64,000 nucleotides of DNA from Sphingomonas immobilis (GTDB lineage Bacteria > Pseudomonadota > Alphaproteobacteria > Sphingomonadales > Sphingomonadaceae). Position numbers and translations under genes: made by a program. The stretch is taken from positions 124,001 to 188,000 of the forward strand of contig NZ_JAUQSZ010000007.1 in the NCBI RefSeq assembly GCF_030580995.1. The letters are read 5' to 3'. The notes under the pieces are model-generated. The model worked only from the letters and a program-made list of their open reading frames with translations, had not been told where the DNA came from and searched no databases. How positions within the stretch are numbered: the first letter of the stretch is position 1; each line of letters starts with the position of its first letter. Below, in pieces: positions 1 through 8,704 of this stretch.

Positions 1-758
1 CGGAGCTTGCCTATCTCGCGCCCGATCCGGCGCTGGTGCGCATCATCGTCGCCAAGGGCGTGCCGATGGCGGCGCAGATGCTGGTGATGTCGATATCGGG
101 GCTGACCATGATCGGCCTGGTCAACCGGCTCGGCGTCGACACCGCCGCCGCTTATGCCGTCTCGCAGCAATTGTGGAACTACATCCAGATGCCGGCGATG
201 GCGATCGGCGCGGCGTGCAGCAGCATGGCGGCGCAGAATATCGGCGCGGGCCGGTGGGACCGGGTCAATCGCATCACGCGGTCGGGCATCGTCTACAACA
301 GCATCATCACCTTGGTGGTCATCGCCGCGATCATCCTGTTCGACCGGCCGGTGATGGCGCTGTTCATCGGCGGCGAGAGCCCGGCGATTCCGATCGCGCG
401 GCATATTCAGTTGCTCGCGAGCTGGACGTTCCTGTTGTTCGGCGCGACGATGGTGCTGTTCGCGACGGTGCGCGCCAATGGTGCGACGGTGGTGCCGCTG
501 GTGATCCTGCTGATCGCGCTGATACCGGTTCGGCTCGGTATCGCCCTGTTCGGCCTGCCGCTGTTCGGCGGCGATGCGCTGTGGCTGGCGTTCCCGCTCA
601 GCTCGATCGTCTCGCTCGCGCTCGCGGTCTGGTATTTCCTGCGCGGCAACTGGCGCGACATGCGCATGGCCGTGCCACCCGCCACGCACCCGAGCACGGG
701 CGAGGAAAGCGCGCACGCCACCTCCGAACCCGCCGGGCGGTTGCACCCGACGGGTTGA
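1..758 (+). CDS. MATE family efflux transporter, C-terminal part (5' truncated by window edge)
   Basis: The reading frame is open from the window edge (frame 3), so this is the C-terminal part of a longer protein; a GTG at 36 is internal. The visible segment is strongly hydrophobic with about six membrane spans and fits the second half of a MATE (multidrug and toxic compound extrusion) transporter, with small-residue runs such as QNIGAGRWDR that follow a TM helix in this family. MATE proteins export organic cations by Na+ or H+ antiport across the inner membrane. The last 30 or so residues are hydrophilic and unremarkable. hemB follows after an 18-nt gap. Confidence 0.85.
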   Translation, partial: ELAYLAPDPALVRIIVAKGVPMAAQMLVMSISGLTMIGLVNRLGVDTAAAYAVSQQLWNYIQMPAMAIGAACSSMAAQNIGAGRWDRVNRITRSGIVYNSIITLVVIAAIILFDRPVMALFIGGESPAIPIARHIQLLASWTFLLFGATMVLFATVRANGATVVPLVILLIALIPVRLGIALFGLPLFGGDALWLAFPLSSIVSLALAVWYFLRGNWRDMRMAVPPATHPSTGEESAHATSEPAGRLHPTG

Positions 759-776
759 GGGTTCAAAGGCGCGGCC

Positions 777-1766
777 ATGAGCCACTATCCCGCCCTCCGC
801 CTTCGCCGCACCCGCGCCAGCGCGTGGAGCCGCCGCCTCCACGCCGAGACCGTGCTGACCCCCGCCGACCTGATCTGGCCGCTGTTCGTGAGCGAAGGGG
901 AGGGCGTCGAGGAGCCGATCGCAAGCCTGCCGGGCGTCTCGCGCTGGTCGGTCGACAATATCGTGGCGCGGGGCAAGGAGGCGCGCGACGCAGGTATCCC
1001 GTGCATCGCTTTGTTCCCCAATACGCCGGCGGGCCTGCGCAGCGAGGATGGCCGCGAGGCGCTCAACCCCGACAATCTGATGTGCCGCGCCACCCGCGCG
1101 CTGAAGGATGCGGTGCCCGAGGTCGGCGTGCTGACCGACGTCGCGCTCGATCCCTACACGGCGCACGGCCACGACGGGCTGCTCGACGAGGCCGGTTACG
1201 TCCTCAACGACAAGACGGCCGACATGCTGGTGCAGCAGGCGCTCAACCAGGCGGCGGCTGGGGCGGACGTCATCGCACCCTCCGACATGATGGACGGCCG
1301 CATCGGCCTGATCCGCGACGCGCTGGAGGCGGAGAACCGCATCAACGTCCAGATCATGTCCTATGCGGCCAAATATGCGAGCGGCTTCTACGGCCCGTTC
1401 CGCGACGCCGTGGGCTCGCGCGGGCTGCTGAAGGGCGACAAGAAGACCTACCAGATGGATTCGGCCAATGCCGAGGAAGCGATCCGTGAGGTCGCGCTCG
1501 ATCTCGCGGAGGGTGCCGACAGCGTGATGGTCAAGCCGGGCCTGCCCTATCTCGACATCATCGTGCGGGTGAAGAGCGAGTTCGGCGTGCCGGTATTCGC
1601 CTATCAGGTGTCGGGCGAATATGCGATGATCGAGGCCGCCGTCGCCGCCGGTGCGGCCGAGCGCGACGCGGTCGTGCTGGAGACGCTGATGGCGTTCAAG
1701 CGCGCGGGCTGTTCGGGGGTACTCACCTATCACGCGCTCCACGCGGCGCGCCTGCTGGGCGCATGA
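777..1766 (+). CDS. hemB: Delta-aminolevulinic acid dehydratase (porphobilinogen synthase)
   Basis: This enzyme condenses two 5-aminolevulinate molecules to porphobilinogen in tetrapyrrole synthesis in the cytoplasm. The length (329 aa) is normal. The two substrate-binding lysines are visible at K199 (SYAAKYASGFYGPFR) and at the Schiff-base position K253 (VMVKPGLPYLD). The metal-site segment DVALDPYTAHGHDG carries Asp and Ala where zinc enzymes have Cys, so this is the Mg-dependent type common in alphaproteobacteria. The ATG is preceded by AAAGGCG. The 3' end overlaps the next gene by ATGA, suggesting coupling to the acetyltransferases. Confidence 0.97.
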   Translation: MSHYPALRLRRTRASAWSRRLHAETVLTPADLIWPLFVSEGEGVEEPIASLPGVSRWSVDNIVARGKEARDAGIPCIALFPNTPAGLRSEDGREALNPDNLMCRATRALKDAVPEVGVLTDVALDPYTAHGHDGLLDEAGYVLNDKTADMLVQQALNQAAAGADVIAPSDMMDGRIGLIRDALEAENRINVQIMSYAAKYASGFYGPFRDAVGSRGLLKGDKKTYQMDSANAEEAIREVALDLAEGADSVMVKPGLPYLDIIVRVKSEFGVPVFAYQVSGEYAMIEAAVAAGAAERDAVVLETLMAFKRAGCSGVLTYHALHAARLLGA

Positions 1767-2290
1767 TCGCGACGGAGCGGCTGTTGTTGCGCGTGCCCGA
1801 GCCGCGCGACCGGGCGGCGCTGCACGCGATGTGGGCCGATCCGCTGGTGATGGCCGATCTCGGGCCGATCAAGGACGAAGCCGCCAGCGACGCCACGATC
1901 GCCAAGCATGACGGCTATCGCCACGAGGGGCTCGGCTTCCGGGTGGTGGAGCGGCGCAGCGACGGCGCGATGATCGGCTTCTGCGGGCTGAAGCGCGGCG
2001 AGAGCCACCTGGCCATTCACGGCGAGCTTGAGGCCGGTTGGACCGTCGCCTCGCCCTTCTGGGGGCAAGGCTATGCCTATGAGGCGATGGCGGCGATGCT
2101 CGATTGGGGCTGGGCCAACACCGCCGATGCGCGGATTGTTGCGATCACTTCGGCGCGCAACGTCAAGAGTCAGCGGCTGATGGAGAAGCTCGGCATGGCG
2201 CGCCTCCCCGACGGCGATTACGAGAGCGCGAGCTATCCGCCCGGCGATCCGCTGCGCGCGTCGGTAACGTTTGCGATTTCCCGGCCGTGA
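1763..2290 (+). CDS. GNAT family N-acetyltransferase (RimJ/RimL type)
   Basis: A 175-aa protein starting MIATERLLLRVPEPRD, the usual N-terminus of RimJ/RimL-like acetyltransferases, which move an acetyl group from acetyl-CoA to an N-terminal or other amine. The central part contains the acetyl-CoA loop WGQGYAYEA and a later SARNVKSQRLMEKLGM segment typical of motif B. It starts inside the hemB stop (ATGA) and its own stop overlaps the start of a second GNAT, so hemB and the two GNATs form one translational unit. The substrate cannot be told from sequence. Confidence 0.9.
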   Translation: MIATERLLLRVPEPRDRAALHAMWADPLVMADLGPIKDEAASDATIAKHDGYRHEGLGFRVVERRSDGAMIGFCGLKRGESHLAIHGELEAGWTVASPFWGQGYAYEAMAAMLDWGWANTADARIVAITSARNVKSQRLMEKLGMARLPDGDYESASYPPGDPLRASVTFAISRP

Positions 2291-2841
2291 TCGATACCGA
2301 GCGCCTGATCCTGCGCGGTTGGCGCGAGGCCGATGTCGCACCGTTCCACGCGATGGGCAACGATCCCGAGGTGATGCGCTATCTCGGCGAACCGCTGAGC
2401 CTTGCCGACGCCGAGGCCGCCGCCGCGCGCCAGAACGACTTTATCGCCAGCCACGGCTATTGCTTCTGGGCGGTCGAGCGGCGCTCGGACGGTGCGTTCC
2501 TCGGCTTTTGCGGCTTGAAACCGGGGCCGGAGGGCACGCCGATCGTCGGGCAGATCGAGGTCGGCTGGCGGCTGGCGCGCGCGGCCTGGGGGCAGGGCTA
2601 TGCGCGCGAGGCGGCGCAGGCGAGCCTCGACTGGGCCTGGGCAAATCTCGACGCGGCGGAAGTCGCGGCGATCACCGTGATCGGCAACGACCGGAGCTGG
2701 GGGCTGATGGAGCGGCTCGGCATGCGCCGCGTGCCGTCAGAGGATTTCGAGCATCCCGTCCTGCCTGTGGGGCACGCATTGCGCCCGCACATCACGTATC
2801 GAATCGCAAGGCCCGTTCAGGAACCCGGCAACATCGCCTGA
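2287..2841 (+). CDS. GNAT family N-acetyltransferase (RimJ/RimL type), second copy
   Basis: A 184-aa paralogue of the preceding gene. Shared features include the start VIDTERLILRGWRE, the segment VERRSDGAFLGFCGLK and the acetyl-CoA loop WGQGYAREA. I place the start at GTG 2287, which overlaps the upstream TGA (GTGA); the longer open frame upstream is a shadow of the first GNAT gene. The tandem pair looks like an old duplication, since only motifs and scattered residues are shared. Its 3' end overlaps the convergent lipoprotein gene by 25 nt. Substrate unknown. Confidence 0.88.
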   Translation: MIDTERLILRGWREADVAPFHAMGNDPEVMRYLGEPLSLADAEAAAARQNDFIASHGYCFWAVERRSDGAFLGFCGLKPGPEGTPIVGQIEVGWRLARAAWGQGYAREAAQASLDWAWANLDAAEVAAITVIGNDRSWGLMERLGMRRVPSEDFEHPVLPVGHALRPHITYRIARPVQEPGNIA

Positions 2842-3317
2842 ATCGCCGCGATTCGCGCGCTCTGTCCGTCCAGCAGCGCCTCTCCACGGGTCTTGAGCGC
2901 ATCGACCGAAGGGTAGGGCGGTTTGCCCTCTGCGGCGCGGTTGAGCGCGACCTGTTCAATATCGGTGACGGTGGCGGAGGTCGTCGCGCGGTAGGTGTCG
3001 AGCTCGGCCAGCGCGGTCTGCGCGGCGATCCAGCGCTCGCTCCCCACGGCGTCGCCGCGCGCACCCTTGGCGGCGGCTTCCGCCCGGTCGGCGGCAGGGG
3101 CGAAGGCAGCCTGCGTATCGTCGAGCATCTTGGCCTGACCGGTCAGCGCGCGGTCCAGCGCAGGATCGGGATCGGCGATGGCGATCGGCGTTTCCGGTTC
3201 GGCATCGCCGCGCTTCTCGATCTCGCGTGGCAACAGCGAAGGATAGCGGCCCGGCCCGCCTTCGACACAGCCGGCGGCGGTAAGGGCGAGGCAGGCGAGG
3301 GGGAGGAGGCGCTTCAT
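2817..3317 (-). CDS. Predicted lipoprotein of unknown function
   Basis: The start at 3317 gives MKRLLPLACLALTAAGC, a short signal peptide with a lipobox (LTAAGC), so the mature protein should be lipid-anchored at Cys17. The rest (about 150 aa) is hydrophilic, Ala/Glu-rich and largely helical, with alternating charged and alanine stretches that could form a coiled coil. I recognise no enzymatic motif. It faces tRNA-Arg upstream and is convergent with the second GNAT gene. A longer frame adds 12 residues upstream, but that would spoil the signal peptide. Confidence 0.75.
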   Translation of the reverse strand: MKRLLPLACLALTAAGCVEGGPGRYPSLLPREIEKRGDAEPETPIAIADPDPALDRALTGQAKMLDDTQAAFAPAADRAEAAAKGARGDAVGSERWIAAQTALAELDTYRATTSATVTDIEQVALNRAAEGKPPYPSVDALKTRGEALLDGQSARIAAIQAMLPGS

Positions 3318-3399
3318 GCCGGCCGCTGTATGCGCAGCGGATAAATCGCGCAACGCACTTGCATCCCCCGGAAGAGGCCGCTAACAGCGCCGCTCCAAT

Positions 3400-3476
3400 G
3401 CACCCATAGCTCAGCTGGATAGAGCATCAGACTACGAATCTGAGGGTCGGGCGTTCGAATCGCTCTGGGTGCACCA
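3400..3476 (+). tRNA. tRNA-Arg (anticodon ACG)
   Basis: A full cloverleaf can be drawn. The acceptor stem is GCACCCA/TGGGTGC, the D arm is GCTC..GAGC, the anticodon loop is CTACGAA with ACG at 3434-3436, and the T arm contains GTTCGAAT. The CCA end is encoded (3474-3476). The ACG anticodon, read as inosine at the wobble position, decodes CGU/CGC/CGA arginine codons. Confidence 0.97.
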
Positions 3477-3524
3477 TTTTCCTGCTCGTCGGTTTTCCGG
3501 CACGCGCAGTTGATCCTTATCAGC

Positions 3525-4289
3525 ATGAATGGCGGGAACATTGCCCCCGCGCGCCGCGTCTTGTGGCTCATGCAAACTCCCGCAACTCCGATGTTCTCCT
3601 GGCAGCATGGCAGCCAGGAAGCGCTTCAGACACTCCTTCAGGATTATGTCGCCGACGCCGACTTCCCCTGCGTCGGTGCGAAGGCGGCGCTGGCGCGCGG
3701 CACCCTGCAGGTGCTGGCCTGCGACCGGATCGACAGCGCGTGGGACGATCTGCGCATTCACGACGGCCTGCTCGCCTTCGCCGCCGAGTATCGCAAGGAT
3801 CCGCAGCTCTTCCGCAGCTTCGCGGTCGTGTTCGAAGGCCCCGACGATCTCGACGAGACGGCGTTCGAGACGGCGCTGTGGGAGCGCGCGCAGTCGCTCT
3901 CCGACAAGGATGTGTGGCGCGGGCAGGGTTACGATTCTTCCGTCAGCGCCGACCCGGACAGCCCGCATTTCTCGCTGAGCTTCGGCGGTGAGGCGTTCTT
4001 CATCGTCGGCCTCCACCCGCAGGCAAGCCGCCCCGCGCGCCGCTTCGCGCGGCCGGCGATGGTGTTCAACCTGCACGATCAGTTCACGATGCTGCGCGCG
4101 CAGAACAAATACGAGGGCATGCGCGAGAAGATCATGGTCCGCGACGAAGCGCTGGCAGGCACGCGCAACCCGATGCTAGCGCGCCACGGCGAGGCGAGCG
4201 AGGCGCGGCAATATTCCGGCCGCGCGGTCGATGGCGAATGGCGCTGCCCGTTCCAATATTCGGGCACAGATTCGGGTGGGGCGGCGTGA
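3525..4289 (+). CDS. YqcI/YcgG family protein
   Basis: About 254 aa. Hallmarks of the YqcI/YcgG family are visible: FPCVGAKAAL near the N-terminus, a central LSFGGEAFFIVGLHPQASRPARRF segment (in part), and FNLHDQF. The biochemical role of the family is not established. The start is uncertain: TTG 3510, ATG 3525 and ATG 3570 are all possible and none has a strong ribosome site. The stop overlaps the start of the DUF1989 gene (GTGA), so the two are co-translated and probably act together. Confidence 0.82.
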   Translation: MNGGNIAPARRVLWLMQTPATPMFSWQHGSQEALQTLLQDYVADADFPCVGAKAALARGTLQVLACDRIDSAWDDLRIHDGLLAFAAEYRKDPQLFRSFAVVFEGPDDLDETAFETALWERAQSLSDKDVWRGQGYDSSVSADPDSPHFSLSFGGEAFFIVGLHPQASRPARRFARPAMVFNLHDQFTMLRAQNKYEGMREKIMVRDEALAGTRNPMLARHGEASEARQYSGRAVDGEWRCPFQYSGTDSGGAA

Positions 4290-4873
4290 GCGAGACCGTC
4301 ACGATTCCCGAACGCAGCGGTGCCGCCTTCACGCTTTCCTCGGGCCAGACGCTCACCGTCATCGATCCGAAGGGCATGCAGGTCGCCGATCTGCTGGCCT
4401 TCAACGCGCGCGACGTGGACGAGGTGATCTCTTCCGGCCGCACGCTCGATTATGCCGAGACGATTCGGTTGACGACCGGGCACAGCCTCTATTCGAACCG
4501 CAGCAATATCCTGCTCGAGATCATCGAGGACAGCGTCGGCCTGCACGATTTCCTGCTGACGCCGTGCAGCCGGGAGACGTTCGTGCATTTCTATCCCGAT
4601 CTGCCGCAGCATCGCGGCTGCTTCGGCAATCTCGCTGCCGCGCTGGAGCCCTACGGCGTCCTGCCGGATCGCATCCCTGTCGCGTTCAACTGCTTCATGA
4701 ACGTGCCGGTCGATGGCGAGACGGGCAAGCTCAGCGTCGAGCCGCCGGTCAGCAAGGCGGGCGACAGGATCGTGTTCCGCGCGGCGATGGACCTCGTCAT
4801 CGGCCTCACCGCCTGCTCCGCGCCCGCCTCGAACGGCGGCAGCTTCAAGCCGATCGCGTACCGGATCGACTAG
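4286..4873 (+). CDS. DUF1989 / urea-carboxylase-associated family protein
   Basis: A 195-aa protein of the DUF1989 family. Visible family features are the segments DPKGMQVADL, LTPCSRETF, HRGCFGNL and AFNCFMNVPVD, with conserved Cys and His residues that probably bind a metal. Known relatives (CgdA/CgdB) act as a carboxyguanidine deiminase beside urea/guanidine carboxylase genes, but no carboxylase is present here. The GTG start at 4286 lies in the stop codon of the YqcI/YcgG gene. A link to guanidine or urea-like substrates is therefore inference. Confidence 0.82.
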   Translation: MSETVTIPERSGAAFTLSSGQTLTVIDPKGMQVADLLAFNARDVDEVISSGRTLDYAETIRLTTGHSLYSNRSNILLEIIEDSVGLHDFLLTPCSRETFVHFYPDLPQHRGCFGNLAAALEPYGVLPDRIPVAFNCFMNVPVDGETGKLSVEPPVSKAGDRIVFRAAMDLVIGLTACSAPASNGGSFKPIAYRID

Positions 4874-5088
4874 CCTTTATTGTTCTCGACCGAATCCAGT
4901 ATCCGCGCGCCCGCCATGAACACCGCGATCGGGCAGACGGCGAACAGCATCCAGCCGCCGACGCTGCCGTGATACTGCTCGACATAATGGATACCGCGCT
5001 CGACCGCGCCGAGCCCGAGGCCGTAGATGACGAGAAATGCCTCGAATTTGTTCTTGATTACGAACAGCCGGGAGAATTTGCGCCACAT
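4870..5088 (-). CDS. Small predicted inner-membrane protein
   Basis: A 72-aa protein with a basic N-terminus (MWRKFSRLFVIKNKFEA) followed by two likely membrane helices around residues 17-30 and 45-62. It ends DSVENNKG. No function is recognised. Its stop overlaps the last 4 nt of the DUF1989 gene in convergent orientation. The ordered charge pattern and plausible topology make a real gene more likely than a chance frame. Confidence 0.65.
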   Translation of the reverse strand: MWRKFSRLFVIKNKFEAFLVIYGLGLGAVERGIHYVEQYHGSVGGWMLFAVCPIAVFMAGARILDSVENNKG

Positions 5089-5152
5089 GCGCGTGTATAC
5101 GCAAGGCCCGGGCCAACGGCGGACTTCCGCGTTTCCGCCTTAACGAACATGG

Positions 5153-6406
5153 TTACGTGTAAGTTAATTCGACAAGATCGAGCGTCTCGAGCAGCGCCGC
5201 CCGCGCGCTCTCGATCCGGGCGATGAGGGCGGGGTCGCCGATCGCGTCGTGCGCGATTTCCTCGGGCCAGTGCGCTTCGACCACGGCGGCGATCCGGTCG
5301 AGCTTTTCGGCATCGACCAGAAAGCGCGGGTCGATCGTCGCGGGGTCGGCGACGACGCGCAGACGCAGGCACGCCGGGCCGCCGCCGTTCGCCATCGATT
5401 GCCGCACATCGACGATGCCGACGCGGCGGATCGGGCCGTTGCCCGCGATCAGCCCCTTCATATAGGCGCGGACGGAGGGGTTGGCGCGCGCCTCTTCGGG
5501 TGCGATCAGCGTCATGACGCCATCGGGCGGTGAAACGAGCTGGGCGTTGAAGAGATAGGAGGAGATCGCATCGGCAAGGCTCACCTCCGCTTCGGGCACC
5601 TCGACGATCTCGACCTGCGGCAGCAGCGCGCGCAGTGCTGCATAAAAGCCCTCGCGGTCTGCGAAGGCCTTCTCGTGCGCGAACAGCACGCGCTCGTTGG
5701 CAACCGCGACCACGTCGTTGTGGAATGCCCCTGCCGCAATCGCTTCCTCGGATTGTTGCACGAACAAAGTCCGCGCAGGATCGAGGCCGTGCGCGCGGGC
5801 GACCGCCGCGCTCGCCTCGCGGTGCTGGCGGGCGGGAAAGGGGCCGCCGCTGACGCCGTAGACGAATATCTCGACGCCGGATGCGCCGTGGCCGTCGCAC
5901 AGCCGCATGTGATTGGCGGCGCCCTCATCGCCGAACGGCGCGGGCACTGCCTCATGCACGATGAACGCGGGGTCGGCGAAGGCGAGTCGCAGTTGCGCGA
6001 GCGTGCCGGGCCATTCGTGGCTGCGGTGCGGCATCGTCACGAGGTTGGCGGGGGAGAGGTGGCAACGCCCGTCCGCCGTATCGGGCGCGGGCGAGACCGT
6101 CGCCGCATTCGCCGCCCACATCGCCGATGCCGACAGCGCCTGCGCCTGCAAATGCGGTGCCGCGCTCATATAGTCGGTCGCCAGCCGCGCCAGCCAAACA
6201 TGATCGGGGCGCGCGAGCGGCATCAACACCCCCTGCGTCAGCCCGAGCGCAAGGTTGGCGCGCATCTTCGCGATCCCCTCCAGCGCGGCCTTGCGCGGGA
6301 AAGCCGTCGCGCCGGCGTTGCGCGTCGCCGCGAGATTGCCGGGCGAAAGCCCCGCAAAATTGTGGCTCGGCCCGATCAGCCCGTCGAAATTGATCTCGGT
6401 CAGCAT
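5153..6406 (-). CDS. astB: N-succinylarginine dihydrolase
   Basis: The second step of the arginine succinyltransferase (Ast) pathway: N2-succinylarginine is hydrolysed to N2-succinylornithine, CO2 and two NH3. The 417-aa protein starts MLTEINFDGLIGPSHNFAGLS, a family signature. It contains GAFHNDVVAVANERVLF and the C-terminal MANGGGPACLRLRV, with the presumed nucleophilic Cys of the amidinotransferase fold. The start ATG shares one base with the astA stop (TGATG). A longer open frame to 7285 is a shadow of astA and not part of this gene. Confidence 0.97.
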   Translation of the reverse strand: MLTEINFDGLIGPSHNFAGLSPGNLAATRNAGATAFPRKAALEGIAKMRANLALGLTQGVLMPLARPDHVWLARLATDYMSAAPHLQAQALSASAMWAANAATVSPAPDTADGRCHLSPANLVTMPHRSHEWPGTLAQLRLAFADPAFIVHEAVPAPFGDEGAANHMRLCDGHGASGVEIFVYGVSGGPFPARQHREASAAVARAHGLDPARTLFVQQSEEAIAAGAFHNDVVAVANERVLFAHEKAFADREGFYAALRALLPQVEIVEVPEAEVSLADAISSYLFNAQLVSPPDGVMTLIAPEEARANPSVRAYMKGLIAGNGPIRRVGIVDVRQSMANGGGPACLRLRVVADPATIDPRFLVDAEKLDRIAAVVEAHWPEEIAHDAIGDPALIARIESARAALLETLDLVELTYT

Positions 6407-7422
6407 CACGTGCGCGCCACGTGGCTGATGTCCGCGCCTTCCGCGATGCCGAGCGCGGCGGCGCAGGTGCGGTCGATCACCACGCCGTCGCCGACCGGCC
6501 GGAGCCGCCCATAGGCGCAACGGAACGCGGCGAGGCTGCCGCTCGCGATCAGCGCCGGCTCGCCGCCGTCGTCGTCGATGGCGATGACGCGCGCGGGCCG
6601 TGCCTCGGCGATGGTCCGGACCTTGTCGGTGAAGGCGGTCATCGTCGGGCCGCCGTCGAAGATGTCGATATATTTGTCGAAGGCGAAGCCCTCGGTCTCC
6701 AGCATCCGCATCGCCGCGCGCCCGGAGGGGTGGGGCAGGCCGATGGCATGGCGCGCCGCCTCCGGCAGCATCGCGGTGTAGATCGGGTGCTTGGGGAACA
6801 GATCGGCGATGAACTGGTGGCCGTGGATGGCGTTGAATTGGTCTGCATCCTGGAAATTCATCCCGAAGAAGCGCCCCGCGAGGCCATCCCAGAACGGCGA
6901 CCCGCCCGCCTCGTCGATCACCCCGCGCAATTCGGCGAGGATGCGGTCGGCAAAGCGCGCGCGGTGCTGGGCGATGAACAGATAGCGGCTGCGCGCAAGC
7001 AGCATCCCGAGCCCACCGGCGCGCTCGCGCGGGTGGAGGAACAGCCCGCCGACCTCGCTCGCGCCCTCGAGGTCGGTGGTCAGGCTCAACTGGTCGGCGC
7101 GGAAGGTGCGGCCGAGTTCCTTGCTGTGCTGCGTCAGCGTGCCGATGCGGTAGCTGTAGAAGGGGTAATGCTGGCCGACATGGGTGAAGATCTGGCATGT
7201 GCCGCGCACCTGTCCGGTGTCGACATTCTCCAGCACCAGCACGAACAGTTCGTCGCCCGCGCCGCCATCTGCGCTGGCGAAGCACGCGCGGCTGCGGTCG
7301 AGCTTCGCGCGCAGCGAGCGTTTGTCGGGGGGCAGATTGGTGAAGCCGCCACCGGTCAGCTTCGCCATTTCGTAGAGGTGCGGCAGATCCTCGTCGCGTG
7401 CGGCACGGATGCGGAAGCTCAC
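6406..7422 (-). CDS. astA: Arginine N-succinyltransferase
   Basis: The first step of the Ast pathway: succinyl-CoA plus arginine gives N2-succinylarginine. The 338-aa length matches the family. Family segments include TGGGFTNLPPD near residue 25, GRTFRADQLSLTTDL, SEVGGLFLHPR, GSPFWDGLAGRFFGM and GLPHPSGRAAMRML. The GTG start at 7422 is chosen because VSFRIRAARDEDL is the natural N-terminus and because it overlaps the upstream hydrolase stop (GTGA). A longer frame to 7590 lacks family similarity. It is coupled on both sides, forming a three-gene operon. Confidence 0.96.
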   Translation of the reverse strand: MSFRIRAARDEDLPHLYEMAKLTGGGFTNLPPDKRSLRAKLDRSRACFASADGGAGDELFVLVLENVDTGQVRGTCQIFTHVGQHYPFYSYRIGTLTQHSKELGRTFRADQLSLTTDLEGASEVGGLFLHPRERAGGLGMLLARSRYLFIAQHRARFADRILAELRGVIDEAGGSPFWDGLAGRFFGMNFQDADQFNAIHGHQFIADLFPKHPIYTAMLPEAARHAIGLPHPSGRAAMRMLETEGFAFDKYIDIFDGGPTMTAFTDKVRTIAEARPARVIAIDDDGGEPALIASGSLAAFRCAYGRLRPVGDGVVIDRTCAAALGIAEGADISHVART

Positions 7423-8627
7423 AGGTGACCTTTCTCGGCGATGCGCAGGATGGTGAGCGCGGACAAGGCCGCGCGTTCGGGCAGGCTTTCGACGATCAGA
7501 AACTCGTCGGGCGAGTGGATCGCCCCGCCGCGCGCGCCCATCGTATCGACCACGGGCACGCCCGCCGCGGCGATATTGTTGCCGTCGCACACGCCGCCGG
7601 TGTCGCGCCAGCCGATGTCGAGGCCGAGGTCGGCGCCGGCCTGTTTGACGACGCCGAACAGCTTCGCGGCGCCGGGGTCGATCGGTTTGGGCGGGCGGTT
7701 GAAGCCGCCGTGAACGCTGATCGCGACGTCGTGCGCTTTTGCCACCCAGGCTACGGTCGCATCGATATGTGCCTGCGCCCGCGCGATTTCGTCGTGATCC
7801 TTGGGGCGGAAGTTGACGCGCAGAACAGCGAGATCGGGCACCATGTTGTTGGGTCCGCCACCTTCGATCCGTGCCGGGTTGACCGACAGTCGCGGCGATC
7901 GCGCCTCGGCCAGACGTAGTGCGACTTCAGCGGCGGCGAGGATGGCGTTGCGGCCGTCATCGGGGTTGCGGCCGGCATGCGCGCTGCGGCCGCGCACGAC
8001 GATCGAGAAATTGCCCGTGCCACCGCGTGCGCCCGCCAGCGTGCCGTCGGGAAGCGCGGGTTCGTAGGTGAGCGCCGCCGCCTTGCCGCGCGCCGCCGCC
8101 ATCAGCAGGCCGGAGGAGGAGAAGGAGCCCGTCTCTTCGTCCGAATCGATCACGACCTCATACCCGATCCGGGGCGCGAGCGGGCTCGCCTCGAGGGCGT
8201 CGAGCGCCGCCAGCATCAGCGACAGCCCGCCCTTCATGTCGGCGACGCCCGGCCCGTTGAGCGCGCCGTCCGCCTGCCATCGCATCGTCTGGAACGGGTG
8301 ATCCGCGCCGTAGACCGTGTCCATGTGGCCGGTCAGCAGAATCTGCACCGGCGCCTCGGGCCGAACTTTCAGGTGCAGATGCCTGCCGTGATCGAGCGCC
8401 GCGACGCTGCCGTCGCTCAGCACCGTCTCGACCGGAGCGGGCGCGACCAGCGCGAGATTGCCGGGGAGCGTGGAGAATGCATCGGCCAGTTCGCCCGCCA
8501 CGCGCGCGAGCCCGGCGAGGTTGCGCGTGCCCGAATTGATCGCCGCCCAGCGCTCCACCTGCGCCAGCATCGGCGCGGCCTGCGCCCGTTCGATGACATC
8601 GCGTTCGATGGGGGAGAGTGCGCTCAT
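7419..8627 (-). CDS. M20 family metallohydrolase in the ast operon
   Basis: A 402-aa zinc hydrolase of the M20 peptidase/deacylase family (relatives include DapE, ArgE and CPG2). Metal-site motifs are visible: LLTGHMDTVYG, GVADMKGG, DSDEETGSFSS with the catalytic Glu pair, and a C-terminal GAIHSPDEF His ligand. It is the promoter-proximal gene of a coupled operon with astA and astB. Since M20 enzymes include a desuccinylase (DapE), it may take the place of AstE (succinylglutamate desuccinylase, normally an M14 relative). That role is inference. Confidence 0.9.
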   Translation of the reverse strand: MSALSPIERDVIERAQAAPMLAQVERWAAINSGTRNLAGLARVAGELADAFSTLPGNLALVAPAPVETVLSDGSVAALDHGRHLHLKVRPEAPVQILLTGHMDTVYGADHPFQTMRWQADGALNGPGVADMKGGLSLMLAALDALEASPLAPRIGYEVVIDSDEETGSFSSSGLLMAAARGKAAALTYEPALPDGTLAGARGGTGNFSIVVRGRSAHAGRNPDDGRNAILAAAEVALRLAEARSPRLSVNPARIEGGGPNNMVPDLAVLRVNFRPKDHDEIARAQAHIDATVAWVAKAHDVAISVHGGFNRPPKPIDPGAAKLFGVVKQAGADLGLDIGWRDTGGVCDGNNIAAAGVPVVDTMGARGGAIHSPDEFLIVESLPERAALSALTILRIAEKGHL

Positions 8628-8669
8628 CGGGGGATGCTAGTGGATCGCGACGGGGGCGTCACCCCAACC

Positions 8670-8697
8670 CCGTTCTCCCGCTTTCGCGGGAGAACGG
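8670..8697. repeat. Perfect hairpin of intergenic palindrome family 2
   Basis: Twelve-base arms CCGTTCTCCCGC and GCGGGAGAACGG flank a TTTC loop. It lies in the 77-nt gap between the DUF481 gene and the M20-astAB operon. A related structure with the same CTCCCGC/GCGGGAG core lies at 33717-33801. It could end DUF481 transcription, but no T-run follows in either direction. Confidence 0.85.
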
Positions 8698-8704
8698 CGG
8701 GTGG

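Noticed and set aside
6407..7285. Upstream extension of astB
   Set aside because: It is an off-frame translation of astA; family similarity begins at 6406.
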